Source: Trileptium ribeirensis
Lineage: Eukaryota > Nematoda > Enoplea > Enoplida > Thoracostomopsidae
DNA: 64,000 nucleotides
Assembly (NCBI GenBank): GCA_030248225.1
Contig: JASANE010020113.1
Span: 1 to 64,000 of the forward strand
Direction of reading: 5' to 3'
The notes under the pieces were generated by a model. It saw only the letters and a list, made by a program, of their open reading frames with translations, ran no database searches and was not told where the DNA came from. Shown in pieces: positions 24,501-34,783 of this stretch (its first letter is position 1; each line of letters begins with the position of its first letter). The translations under genes were made by a program, and so were the position numbers.

Positions 24501-27500
24501 ATGTTACGCATAAGCCCATATGTGGTTTGACGTTTTAAAATTTTTTGACGAAATCCTACAATGGCAAACTTTGTAATATCCATTATTCTAAGTTATAACG
24601 CTTCACAAACATGTCGAATAAGAAAATTTGTTCACACTGTTCTCATCGATTGTCGTCTTGCAATACAATTTTTTGTTGGAACAGCCAGTTTCACGCCATG
24701 AACCAAAGTTTTACAGCGTCCAAAGATGTGAAGCCAGCTATATTTCGAATTTCCTGATAGTTGGGAACAAGCGTAAGGATTTTAGCGTTTATTGACACGC
24801 TAAGCACGTTAGTTTTATTGTTTAAGCCAACGATCGGTATGTCGATATACTTTTGAACATCACCAGGTACTGAAATATTCATACTTTGTAACTTAAGTTA
24901 TTTTGATGTACGTAGAAGGTAAGAGTGTGACTAGGTTTCCGAATTTGCGAAGACCACGAAGCCTGGTGCATTTGCGTCGGTTTACTTCCTTTATAAGACA
25001 TCTAATAAGAGCCTGCAACATGATAAATGATTCCTAAAATAATCTTTTTTCTTGAAAATTGCAATCTTGTGAATTTGAAAAGTTTTAAGTTTTGGCCATA
25101 ACGGTTATGATGTGCTATAATTTTGAAATGGGCCTGGCCTAAATGTATCTTTATTACTGCCATAACGGTGTAACGAAAAGGGCTCAAGAAGAGAAAGTTT
25201 CGATGTTTGTTTAGTTTGTCGACCAAGAAGGCGTGCCTTCAGGTTTCCGAGGTTAATCAGTCAGATGAAAATGCTTTTTGAACTATGCACCACTACGTAA
25301 ACATTCTCATTATTAAACGCAGCTGGCCCTTATTCAGCTCCAAGAGTAGTCACGCTTGCTCATATTATGCTGCGCTCTCCATTGGCTGAAAATTTTGCCA
25401 GGGGTCATGAACCAGGGGCCCCCTGGTTTCGAACCGGAGGGAGCCCGATTTTGCCAGGGGGCATTTTTCCAAGAGAAAAACGGTTAAAAATCGCGTCAGA
25501 AAACTGCCAAAATCGTTTTGATGAAGAGAAAAAGAGATTTTGAAGCAAATTTTGACAAAATTTGCGAAATTTTTGGCTTCAGAACGAAATTTTAGTACAA
25601 ATTTTCATCAAATTTTATGCACTTTGGACCAATTGGAAACAAAAATTTTTTCGAAGAGGCAGTGAACCAGGGAAGCCCAAAATTTTGCCAGGGGGCATGA
25701 ACCGGGGGCACCAGTTCTGAACCAGGAGGAACCGAAAAAGACCAGGCCCCCTCTGTTCGGATACCATGGTCCCCAATGTATACTTACTGGCTAGTCCAAA
25801 CTTCGGAAATTATAGCTGGGGGGCCTGAGCCGGGGCCCCCGGCTCACCTGCCGGGGTGTCGGATTTTGCCGGGGGGCCATTTTTTTGCCGAATTTCGTCG
25901 CGTTTAGACGTTACTTTTTCTCAGCAGAGTGCTTTGAGCCGGGGGGTACACCCAATTTTTGCCGAGGGCAGGAGCCGCGGGTACCTCCGTTTTGCCGGGG
26001 GGCAGCCGAAAATGCCGGGTCCCCCGCCCCTCCCCAATTTGGACTAGACACCATAATTTTCAGAATATTTTCTAGACATTCAGATAAGTTCAATTGGGGA
26101 GAGGCATCGTTAGTTAAATTACCATGAGCATTATGCACGTTAATATATATGCACAGGAACTCTTACTGTTGTAAAATTACTGAGCAACAGTACTCACCGA
26201 AAATCCTAGTTTGTATATTCTATTATATTTTATTCGATACATGTTCAAAAATCAGGGGGTACACGGCCATATTCAATTCCTTTTCGACTGAGCCATGACC
26301 TTTACTTGATAATGGTTCGATAACAGCTCGAACATTGATCAGCACAGTTAAACTGCATTGTTAGGGCAAAAAACTTTAAGTTGGTTATAATGACTCCATT
26401 CAAGGACCAGTAAAACTTCAAGATTTGTATATACAGCTGCTGTTTGATATTATAAAAATGAGTTTCTTATTTTAAGCATCTCGAATATATCTGAAACTCT
26501 GCACAATATTGATTAGAAGCATTTGTGGAGAATACTGTAGGTTCAGTTTCTAAAATTTAAATTCAATTTTAGCTAAGTGGCATGCAAACATAATTATACG
26601 AATGATCAAAAGGAAAAATGCCGGAACACTAATTCAGTGAAGTTACACAACATCTAAATCCGCCCGGATACGTTTGCCAAAACATAAAATGCACATGCCT
26701 CAAGCGAATTATTATTTTAAAACAGCTAAGGACGTTTTAACGCTAATGCGTAAGCGAATAAATTCAGATCTAAAGTAAACCAACCGCATGCTCTTTAGAA
26801 CAATAAGCAACGTCCTGACAACAGCAATGACCACTGCCGATCCCGTCTACAGCGCGAATCCCGCACACCGTGCAAATTCTCTGATATTTGTGCGCTGCCT
26901 TGACCAAACAAACTTCGGCTGGTTTTCCGTCACTTGATTCTGTCGATTCAGTGTGAGGCGCATTATACAATTTCGCATGATCGTAAAAATCCATATCGAT
27001 TGGATCAAACTGATAAAACGGATTCTTGCGTGCCAGCTGTGATCGCAAGACAACAACTGGAAAGCTGGAATTTCGATTTGTGGAGTAGCACTGCGGCCAT
27101 CGACAAGTAAATACAAATAATGTTCGATGGAATGCGTCAGGGGTTGATGACATATCGGGAGCATAAATCTGGAGACAACTACTTTTAAATAAACAAACAT
27201 TACATATTAATCTGGGCTCTCCATTCGCTGAAAATTTTGCCAGAAGGCATGAGCCGAGGCCCCCTCTGGTTTGAAACCAGGGAGCGCCTAATTCTACCAC
27301 GGGAATTTTGCAAAGATAAAAAAGGGTTAACAATCAAAAACGCTGCCAAAACGCTTTACATTTACAGAAAAAGTGAGTTTGAACAAAATTTCGGAATTTT
27401 AATGCAAATTTTATGTCAACTGGGGTGTTTTTACCGAGCAAAAAGAGAAAAATATTGCCAAGAAGCGATGAACTGGGGAAGCCTAAAATTTTACCACGGG

Positions 27501-30500
27501 GGCACCCCGTTTTTGCCGGGGGAAACGTGAAAACTCCAGCTCCACTCGAAATTACCACCCTAGTGAGACTGCAGTTCTGGGTGCGTTGGCGCAAACACTA
27601 ATATATTATAAGTAACCGGTCTCTCCATAGGAACAAAATTTCACCTGAGGCTTTGAGCTGAGAATATCCAGCTCCTGCCAGGGTGGAACTGGAAATACCG
27701 GAGAGAATTTCCGCCAGCTTACCAACTAAGGAAACCGTATACCCTAGGTCAAATGCACGATTTATAATTGCATTTTCCATATTTTTCACGCAATTACAAC
27801 ATTTTTATCGTTGTATTTGTTGCATAGTTATTTATCTACTTAAAATATCTAGGAAAACTGCCGAAATCCTGGAGAGAGCTCGAAAATCCCGAGGTGTCTT
27901 CCATCCCCTTCTATAAAAAGCACGTGATATATTTTAGTAATAATAAATATATACAGACTCCTTTATTGCCTGGATATTTGGTTGTTCAACACCACGACTT
28001 ATTATTATATTTTAAAATTATTGTTGAAAAAGCCTGCGTATTGTTGTTAAAAGTGCAGCATTAACGTCGGTCATGCGACCTGAAAATATGGGTAAATCAT
28101 TTATATATTATTGGCTTTTCGTTTCACTTTGTATGGCAGAATAAACATATTTGAATGTCTTCAATTATAACATGAACATTATATTGATACTAACCCAACT
28201 AAAACAGCGAGAGCATCAACAGAGTGAATGAAAATTTTACTTAATACCGAATGCAACGCACTATGTATTTTAGTATTATATAAGATGGAAGCAAAGCATC
28301 ATATATTTTAGTGTTGTTCAAGTCCATGCCCTACTTTAGAAGGTGAATCCAGGGACGCCATGATACAACGGGTTAATTGAATCTGAGGCCAACCATTTTA
28401 GTCCCCTTATCGACTAAATTTTTGAAACAATTGCTGAAATATTAGTTTATTTTGATGTTTTAAGCATAATTTCCAAACTAATTTTTAGGCCAACACATAA
28501 ATCTTACACTAAAACAATAGATTGCTACATTTCAATTTATCCTTAATATTTGGAGACGGCCTACATTTTTATTTTTAGTTTAAGATTATTAAAGGTATGA
28601 TGACATCTAAATTTTACGACGTTCTTGACGGATGAAAATTATTGTAAAAACGAAACCGAAAATATTTCAATAGAACTTTACAAAAAACCTTACAGAAAGC
28701 AAGATAACATGAAAATATTAAAACAAAACGAAAAACCAAAAAAGCGGAATAAACCGCACCAATATTCAAAAGGATAAAGGTCTAACCATGAATGATACCG
28801 ATCCGCGAAAGGAACTGTCTAATCATAGTTTTTCATCACTGTCGACTTATGTTGTGGTATAAAATTTTTTGGTTTATTTTATCGATTTTATACAAACACA
28901 TATAATTTACAAATGAAATATTTTGGTATGAGAAATACAGGAATTTGAAATTAAAATATTTTATGCTTAAATTAATTCAAGTTTGGTAGTTTAATGTTTA
29001 ATAATTATTTTCAAAATTTGTTAACTCTGTGAATTATGTACCTACGTGATAGAATCGTTGCAAAAACTATTAACCAAATTATTCATTTCTGTAATTAAAA
29101 GATTTTGAGCTAACATTAAAACATTTTATACGAAAAATGTAACTGTAGTCATTATATTTGGATTTTGTCTTGTTTTCGAACACTTAAGACTTTGGCTCAT
29201 GTCCTTCTACAGCCAAATTAAACTAAAAACCAAAGTGATTAAATTTCTGAAAGCAAAATAAATTCAAAATAAGCTATTCCGTATGTCGTAAATTTTTAAA
29301 AGCGCTATTAGTCTTACAACGATAATCCTCTTTATTTTAGGTCAAATATACCGCAAAATACCAAAACATATAACTTGGTAATGAAATATAGGAAACAAAA
29401 TAATTTATCAAATAGTATACAGCGATAAGTCCAAGTCCATTTATATGTGTTCAGGGTTTGACTTAGCTGCTTATGTCGGAGCTCGGTGGGTAATCTTCTA
29501 AAAATAGTTTTCAAATTTGTCCAGGATGTTATAGAATTTACTATTTGAAAAGGCTCTCAATGACTGTAATTTTTACTAAAATGTATCTTTGAAAGTTAAC
29601 GGTGTTAAATTAAAAAACATTTTTTGAAAATTCTATTAGGATATCCACATGATTTTAAAATTATTTTAATGGCAGAATTATGTCAAACGCCATTACTGAA
29701 CTATTAATGTGGGAATGTCTTAAAATCTGGCTGTAAATTATTCGCCCGACTATAAGACCGACATGGATAAGCTACTATTGAAGTGTGGGAAGTTGTAAAT
29801 TTTGAAACTGAAATAAATTTTTTTGTCATATGTTCGCTCTAACGTGTTGTATATTAATAGTGAAATTCAAAACGATGGAGATCTGGTTTTTTGTATTAAC
29901 TTTATACAAATTGATTGATGTAAGGTATATGTATTTATAAAGCGCATCAAAAGCCTCATCATCGGTAATAACAGTGAGATTATCTTATGTATCTAATGAC
30001 ATATTTAAGAGAATGACAAATATCACATTTGAAATGTCTAAGGATGTAATTTCTTTCATAGTTATGTAGGTGCAAATTACTTATGTACGGTTCTGCGTCG
30101 GGATACCCATTGGTATGCCAATGCATTGTGTATACCCCTGTTTCCCGAAGGTAACATGTATTACGAATAAAAGCTTCTTGCATAATAATTAAACCTTGCT
30201 AGGTTAGAAAAAAATGCCAATTTGTTTTGATTTGGTGCACGTCCAATAAGCTTTATATTCAGAAACACAAATCATTTTAGTATATGCCCTTGCTATTAAA
30301 TGCAGTATTTAACAACTATGTAAAGTGGGTAATAATCTCATCATGTTGTAATGTAGTGTATAGTATTGCGAAATCATATGTACTAATTGTACGACAATCA
30401 TTTCTTTTGGTTACTTCCGAAATTTAGCTAATGACGTTGTTACTACTACTTATTATCCAACACGGATTAAATACAGTATATTTTCTAATGGTGTTACAGT

Positions 30501-31871
30501 ATCGAAACATTCTTTGTTGTATTAATTTTAAAACCGAGAGTTGTTGTAATAATTTTTTGTTGTAATACGTTCTGAGAGTTTCTTTGCAAAAGCTCTTTTG
30601 CTACTCATAAATGATACTAAACTGTGCAGGGTTTTTTGTAACTTTGGTAGTAGCTGTATAAACTGAAGACATTGGCGCTCGTTTGATGCTTGTATACCAA
30701 ACCCTACTTAAATGCTTTATAACAGCAATTTTATCAAAGTTAATTTTCTCATAAACTTTATTATTATGAGTCACTGCATCTAATACTCGTTGTATCTGCT
30801 CCACATACAATTATTTGCAAATGAAACAATAATTCTGTCTGACTCTGTCTGTAATGTCAATTAAGTACTTTTTCTTTAACTCTGCTAAGAAGCTATTGGT
30901 ATTTAGGTTTACCAAGTTGTGTGTCGCTTTTGTATGTACAATTTTTTTCGACGTTAAAAAAGCTTCTTTGAAATTTTTCAATAGTTTAGTTGACCAAATT
31001 GACATTGGATTTGGCTGTGTAATAGCCTTTAATTTAACTGTATCCAAATATCATCTTAAAAGCTATTTACAATTCAATCAATTTTAAATCATCCATCAAA
31101 ACGAAATTTGGGACCCTTTTTAAAGCCATAATTTCTGTTCAACACACAAGTCCTATTTACCTAAGACGACACTATTTAAAAACAAATCCTATGCGAAAAA
31201 ATTACAACTAAATTCGCAAGTCGCCAAAGATCAATGATCACAAAGGATCCGTCAACAGTCCAAATTATATTAATTTCACTAATTAAGTTAATTTTCAGCG
31301 TGTTTGAGCTCAAATTTGAAAATTAAATTCGTTTACATCAATATAAAAAGTTAATTAAAATGAATGCTTTGGAATATAGTTTTTCATCGAAATCCATTTC
31401 GTTACACGAAATAGAAAGATCGATTTATGCATACACTATTAGTTAATCCGACACTGAAATCACGATCTGGCGTTTAACTAAAATCTAACTCTGAACCGAA
31501 GGCAGTAAATGGATTTGAAGCCCGAAATTCGAAATAAATTTACATTCATACCAAAAACCGACCTGTAATAAAAATCCACACTGATGGTGACATGATCCGC
31601 ATTCAATGTCGCTGAAGTCAGGTATTGGATCCAACGATAACCATGCCGGAAACCCACCAATCTTGCTCGGAAAGAAATGACTGAGCAACGAAACAGCACT
31701 TCCGGATGTAACATCTACCATGCCTTGTAAACCACACCGATGTTCGTCCTCTAAGTCTTCGAAGGGATCCTCCGCATAGCCTAATTCCACCGGGTTTTCA
31801 GAAATGCCCGACTTTTGCTTCTTCTTCGCTTTACTGTCAATATTTTTGTTACGGCACTCCACATCCACCAT
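18058..31871 (-). CDS. PDCD2: PDCD2-family MYND zinc-finger protein, four exons (whole gene span)
   Basis: The product is 586 aa, joined from exons 31,871-31,563, 27,168-26,785, 24,009-23,463 and 18,578-18,058. Exon phases agree at every junction (0, 0, 1). PDCD2 family proteins act in the cytoplasm and nucleus as ribosome-assembly chaperones, notably for uS5/RPS2 of the 40S subunit. The family hallmarks appear in order: VELGYAEDP near residue 28 and FPSKIGGFPAWL at 67-78; FLLQ|IYAP across the first junction; a MYND finger at about 202-243; and the C-terminal PDCD2_C domain with PEQIIRY, CELCGAERRFEFQIMP near 523 and a final DW..VFTC..SC pattern. It is longer than the roughly 344-aa human protein because of an N-terminal extension and an expanded acidic linker. 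The start is the first ATG after an upstream in-frame TGA. Introns of 4.4, 2.8 and 4.9 kb hold mobile elements. Confidence 0.93.
18579..19860. other. PDCD2 intron 3, left part
   Basis: Non-coding intronic DNA between exon 4 and the RTE remnant. Short open frames (such as 18,960-19,214) show no family signature. Confidence 0.6.
19862..21235 (-). mobile_element. RTE-like LINE remnant (reverse transcriptase part)
   Basis: Broken minus-strand frames carry, in order, LKNKKTPCEDGLRSQIFKVG near 21,156-21,095 (the RTE-type KNNKAPGEDG block), a finger/palm segment with PGRE.INQISVLRQLLE and LTYVAFMHFKAVFDS, RQC...CPLMFNYVVHWVL near 20,560-20,615, and the C-terminal LLYGAETWS motif near 20,278. It has many stops and frameshifts, and the region of the catalytic YADD motif is not recognisable. 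The 5' endonuclease half is absent, as usual for truncated LINE copies. It lies in PDCD2 intron 3 on the same strand as the gene. Confidence 0.8.
21362..22447 (+). mobile_element. TIR element with internal ~180-bp units, copy B (most complete)
   Basis: The left end GTGAAACGGAGCGAGCGTGG (21,362-21,386 region) and the right end GGAAACTCCGATCGCTCCGC (22,423-22,447 region) are imperfect inverted repeats of about 24 bp. In between are about four degenerate 175-190-bp units beginning near 21,525, 21,715, 21,889 and 22,070, then a tail with TGGTACCCGTATGGCCGAATTTGG shared with copy A (17,718 onward). It has no transposase and sits in PDCD2 intron 3. It represents a dispersed non-autonomous DNA element. 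Confidence 0.6.
22555..22640. repeat. Low-complexity AAATAAAATA tract
   Basis: Irregular repeats of AAATAAAATA and TTTAAATAAAA over about 85 bp in PDCD2 intron 3. Confidence 0.7.
22641..23462. other. PDCD2 intron 3, right part
   Basis: Intronic DNA without a recognised element. An open frame at 23,203-23,415 has no family signature and overlaps the end of exon 3 antisense. Confidence 0.55.
23463..24009 (-). CDS. PDCD2: PDCD2 exon 3
   Basis: It encodes residues 232-413 plus one base. It begins after ATTTAG with ELHWRSKHKQDC, completing the MYND finger, then a long linker and FIYHEFELVTEPEIF, corresponding to the conserved region before the acidic segment. The donor AAAG|GTGATC leaves phase 1, which pairs with exon 4. 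Confidence 0.9.
24010..25365. other. PDCD2 intron 2, right-hand sequence before the MITE
   Basis: AT-rich intron. A minus-strand ATG at 24,882 opens 63 codons ending at 24,691 (MNISVPGDVQKYIDIPIVGL...). The composition looks somewhat protein-like but I recognise no family, and no splice sites make it a convincing cassette exon. Confidence 0.45.
25366..25770 (+). mobile_element. GC-armed MITE (family 2), copy in PDCD2 intron 2
   Basis: It begins with GCGCTCTCCATTGGCTGAAAA and holds the family text: TTTTGCCAGGGGGC, GAACCAGGGG.., a core with TTGCGAAATTTTTGGCTTCAG and AAATTTTATG, then a second GC-rich arm. It is the same orientation and layout as the copies at 27,207 and 33,021. GC-rich arms of 80-120 bp enclose an AT-rich core of about 170 bp. 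Confidence 0.6.
25812..26045 (+). mobile_element. GC-armed MITE (family 2), short very GC-rich copy
   Basis: A shorter derivative with repeated TTTTGCCGGGGGG and GAGCCGGGGGCCCC motifs, ending CCCCGCCCCTCCCCAATTTGG, which parallels the right arm of the 33,021 copy. The middle core is replaced by TTTCGTCGCGTTTAGACG. The open frames in it are by-products of GC-rich sequence. Confidence 0.5.
26046..26784. other. PDCD2 intron 2, left part
   Basis: AT-rich intronic DNA between the GC-rich repeat and exon 2. No feature recognised. Confidence 0.55.
26785..27168 (-). CDS. PDCD2: PDCD2 exon 2
   Basis: It encodes residues 104-231. It starts after a TTGTCTCCAG acceptor with IYAPDMSSTPDAFHR, the family-typical continuation, and ends in the MYND finger at CSKEHA with donor GCG|GTTGGT in phase 0. 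The second zinc-ligand pair reads HCCCQDVAYC, so a His stands where the human protein has Cys. Confidence 0.92.
27207..27560 (+). mobile_element. GC-armed MITE (family 2), copy in PDCD2 intron 1
   Basis: It starts CTGGGCTCTCCATTCGCTGAAAA, only 39 bp upstream (gene sense) of exon 2, followed by the family text with TTTTGCCAGAAGGCATGAGCC and a core TTTATGTCAACTGGGG. The right arm is diverged. Confidence 0.6.
27561..31562. other. PDCD2 intron 1
   Basis: Very AT-rich intron of the gene. Apart from the MITE near exon 2 I see no gene, RNA or bounded repeat. The short open frames at 30,601-31,087 occur on both strands of AT-rich DNA and match nothing. Confidence 0.6.
31563..31871 (-). CDS. PDCD2: PDCD2 exon 1
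   Basis: It encodes residues 1-103: a lysine-rich leader of about 27 residues, then VELGYAEDP and the FPSKIGGFPAWL block with two CxxC-type cysteine pairs. It ends CAG|GTCGGT in phase 0 after FLLQ. The ATG lies 92 bp downstream of the VMA21 stop codon and 9 nt after a TTATTAAG acceptor. Confidence 0.9.
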
Positions 31872-31963
31872 TTTACCTTTCTTAATAACGAGAGCCAAAT
31901 TTTTTGCAAGTCAATAACGGCAAACTGAGGCAGGCAGTTTTGGGATACCGGGACTCGATTACG
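31872..31963 (-). promoter_or_regulatory. 92-bp VMA21-PDCD2 intercistronic spacer with candidate trans-splice acceptor
   Basis: The spacer between the VMA21 stop and the PDCD2 ATG carries a TTATTAAG acceptor ending 9 nt before the ATG, and earlier a CTGCCTCAG. Neither an AATAAA signal nor room for a separate core promoter is evident. This fits an operon-like transcript resolved by trans-splicing in a helminth, or simply overlapping 3' and 5' UTRs. Confidence 0.45.
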
Positions 31964-32130
31964 TTAGTCTTCTTTTTCACCTTCTCTGGGCGGTTTTCCT
32001 TCGACAACCTCTTGGTCGTTATCTTCCTTCCACGCAGTATACACGAACCCGAAAAGCACGACGTGAACAAGGACTACAGCGAGAATCGCGGCGTATAAAA
32101 CGCTATCTTTCGACGAATAGTGGAGCAAAT
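31964..32130 (-). CDS. VMA21: VMA21 exon 2
   Basis: It begins after the acceptor TTATTTAAG and reads DLLHYSSKDSVLYAAILAVV, then span 2 and the tail, with stop TAA at 31,966-31,964. Conservation of the YAA..AVV.VHVVL..FVY..W pattern is what identifies the gene. Confidence 0.92.
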
Positions 32131-34537
32131 CTTAAATAACTAACAACGGATAAACGAATCGGGTATCATTAAACTACTATAATTACAAGTAATTTGCGCG
32201 GCCATAGAAATGGAGCCTGTTTAGCTATAGCACTCAGCCACAAAAAGTGTTGTATTTGGAGAGAACGAGCGCACGTTATGCTATTTTGACAGTGTTTAAA
32301 AAGGTAAAAGTTCCCAAGTTATACATACAATTAGTTACACTCCTAATTAATATCACATAATTGAGCGCAAACGAAATCGATCGATGATAATTTAAACGTT
32401 ATTCGTTAAAAAAAGCAAGTTAACCTTTCATTACGACAAACGATTTTTTTATTTCCACGCATTCGAACTTCGTTAAATTAATCGTAAACGATCATGTCTC
32501 GTTTAAACTAAAACGATCGAAATAGAACAAAATTCTAACTGTATTTTTAGGGTGAGGGCGCAGATCTCTCGTTTCGTGGCAATAGCAGCCAGAGCACGAG
32601 CAGTGAAGAGAAGCTACATCCGACAGAAAAACACTGTTTACCTTCAGAGCAAGCTCGTATCAGTTTTGCAAGTGGAGTAACGCGGACTTAGTCTCTTGCC
32701 CAAGATTACGAGCACAGGAGGGCTGGAACATCCGGTTTTATGATTGTGACACCTGCGCTTCTGACCACTGCACTACATGCCCCCTACATTTCTATAGTAA
32801 TAAAATTACTAAAATTGTATTTTAAAACGAATAACACTTTCTAATAAACTAAGAGTTTCGAGTGAGCGACAATCATTTTTGGCAAATATTGAAGTCTGTA
32901 CTTATTCAAAATGTCGAGGTCCCAGATTGAGATTCCTGAGCCCCCATCAAAGTTCCAGAAAGATAATAGTGTACCAACTATACTTTAATGAGAAAATTTC
33001 CGTCATTTTCAGCACATAATACTGGGCTCTCCATTCCTTGAAAATTTTGCCATGAGGCGTGAACTAGGGGGCGCAATGGTTCCGCACCGTGGGAGCGCCC
33101 TATTTTAACAGGGGGCATTTTGCAAAGAGTAATACGGTTAAAAAGTCGTGTCAGAAACACTGTCAAAACGCTTTTGATGGAAATAAAAAGCGATTTTGAA
33201 CCAAATTTTGAAAAAATTTGCGAAATTTTTGGCTTCAGAACGGAATTTTAGTACAAATTTTGATAAAATTTTATGTACTTTGAACCGATTGGAAACAAAC
33301 AAATTTCCGAGAGGCGGTGAGCCGGGGGCACCTGTTCTGAACCACAGGGAACCGAAAAATGCCAGTGAGTCCCCCACCCCGACCCAATTTACAAAGCCCA
33401 GTAATAAAACCAACGGTTTCTACAATAATTCTCCCTTCAATGACCGAAATATCTAAAATTTCAGAATTTATCTCAACATTCAATAAAAATCATTATTTCC
33501 ATTATTTAGCACTTTCTATGAACCCAATGCTTGTCGTTTGGATGCATACCACGCTATGTGCAGCAATGATTATAATCGTATTCAAAACTCCTCGAACCTG
33601 TATACAATTTGTGTACCTCTAAATACAACTAAATTGAAATTAATCCTAAAACAGGACAATTTTAGTCCCTGAACCGCTTTGCAGGTTAATAACATACACA
33701 ATATAAGTTAAAAACAACAAAGTTAACGTGTTTAACAATCTAAATAACCATATAAATCTATACTTCACCACCAACAAGTAAGAAACTAATTTAGTCAAAA
33801 CTCTGAAAAATCACTTTTTTAAAACTAATACTTTTTCAAACTGTATGCACATAGTTCACAGCTAAAATGGTGCTCTAATATAAATTGTTTCTCGGCAAAT
33901 TTGAATTATGGCCGAGAGTGTGCCGCACAGCAGTTTTTGTGATCCGATGACTCCGCCAACAAGTAGTGTAACTAAAAGTGCAAAGGGACCGCAAATAGCA
34001 AAAATCACACAGTTTTCAATTCAACCATGCTGTCACAACTTGGACATGCAATCATTGGAGTAGGCAAGCACGATGATAGGGAAACAATCACGTTCTATTA
34101 TGCGATACTTCAGACTGATTTAATGTATCGTGTAACCAGAAATCCGGTTGGCTAAAAGTTATAGCTTATGTAGATGGTGCCCTGAAAGAAATAATTGCGG
34201 AGGTTTTGCATTTTGTGGCTCAATACATTCCCATCCATCTCTATGTGGTGCTCTAAACTCAATGACGCACGGCTGCCAACAAAGAAATGCATTTTTACAT
34301 TACTTCCTATTCCTATTGTAACAAATTCCGATAGCAACATACATATATGTATATCCGAGGCGAACATTCAATTTAGAAGAACCAAATAATTATTGACCAA
34401 CCTTCGAATAGAAACTTTTGCGACAAAAACATCGCACCCAACGGCACGACGATAATCGACAAACTAAACGTCACCAATCGCTTGAGCGCAGTTGTCACTT
34501 GTTTGTCACGTAAATTTGGTATAAACTCTTTCATCAT
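31964..34537 (-). CDS. VMA21: VMA21, V-ATPase assembly chaperone, two exons (whole gene span)
   Basis: The product is 100 aa, joined from exons 34,537-34,402 and 32,130-31,964 (phase 1 junction, codon split G|AT). VMA21 is a small two-span endoplasmic-reticulum protein that assembles the V0 sector of the vacuolar H+-ATPase and escorts it to the Golgi. Visible features: a cytosolic start; membrane span 1 at about 20-42 (LKRLVTFSLSIIVVPLGAMF then KFLFE, the family turn before the lumenal loop); a lumenal loop with YSSKDS; span 2 at about 56-79 with the diagnostic AAILAVVLVHVVLFGFVY; and an acidic tail ending EKED, like the retrieval-type C-terminus of the family. Length matches the usual ~101 aa. 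It lies directly upstream of PDCD2 on the same strand. The 2.3-kb intron contains a SINE and a MITE. Confidence 0.93.
32545..32786 (-). repeat. tRNA-derived SINE in the VMA21 intron
   Basis: Read on the minus strand, a head starting GGGGCATGTAGTGCAGTGG carries an A-box (TAGTGCAGTGGT, 32,775-32,764) and, about 45 nt later, a B-box-like GTTCCAGCCCT (32,729-32,719). A conserved-looking body with TTGGGCAAGAGACTAAGTCC follows, running to about 32,545. The spacing is tRNA-like but the arms do not pair as an intact tRNA. The GGCAAG.ACTT..CC..TTACTCC run resembles a motif shared by tRNA-derived SINEs in several invertebrates (from memory, unchecked). Confidence 0.6.
33021..33402 (+). mobile_element. 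GC-armed MITE (family 2), complete copy with TIRs
   Basis: 382 bp with 8-bp terminal inverted repeats ACTGGGCT and AGCCCAGT. It is flanked by AAT on both sides, a possible target duplication. GC-rich arms (GAACTAGGGGGCGC.. and CCCCCACCCCGACCC) enclose an AT-rich core with TTTGCGAAATTTTTGGCTTC. It is the best reference copy of the family and lies in the VMA21 intron. The overlapping open frames on both strands are not genes. Confidence 0.7.
34402..34537 (-). CDS. VMA21: VMA21 exon 1
   Basis: It begins at the first of two adjacent ATGs (MMKEFIPNLRDKQ). It encodes 45 residues plus one base and the first membrane span, and ends TTCGAAG|GTTGGTCA. A TTATAG acceptor-like sequence lies 4 nt before the ATG. 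It is too short to stand out as an open frame on its own. Confidence 0.88.
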
Positions 34538-34783
34538 AGATCTATAAGTACAGAGAACCCGCCATTGTTTAACGATAGTAATAAAATATTCTTGGTTGCT
34601 TTATGTTTTAGTTACAAGGTTACGAATTTCTGATCAAAATCTTTACTTAGCAATAACTTTGGTTAAATTCTTTTGAATTGTAGTAAAGTTAGCCCCCTCG
34701 AAGTTAGAGAATATAAATAAAGCTAAAACTTATTAACCATGTGGAATTCGAAAGTTCTTAAAGCTAGTATCTCGCAAACGACG

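Noticed and set aside
25856..26138. Overlapping Gly/Pro-rich open frames on both strands
   Set aside because: They are produced by the GC-rich arms of a MITE copy and have no independent support.
33138..33622. Several overlapping frames of 70-91 codons on both strands
   Set aside because: They lie within the complete GC-armed MITE and its flank.
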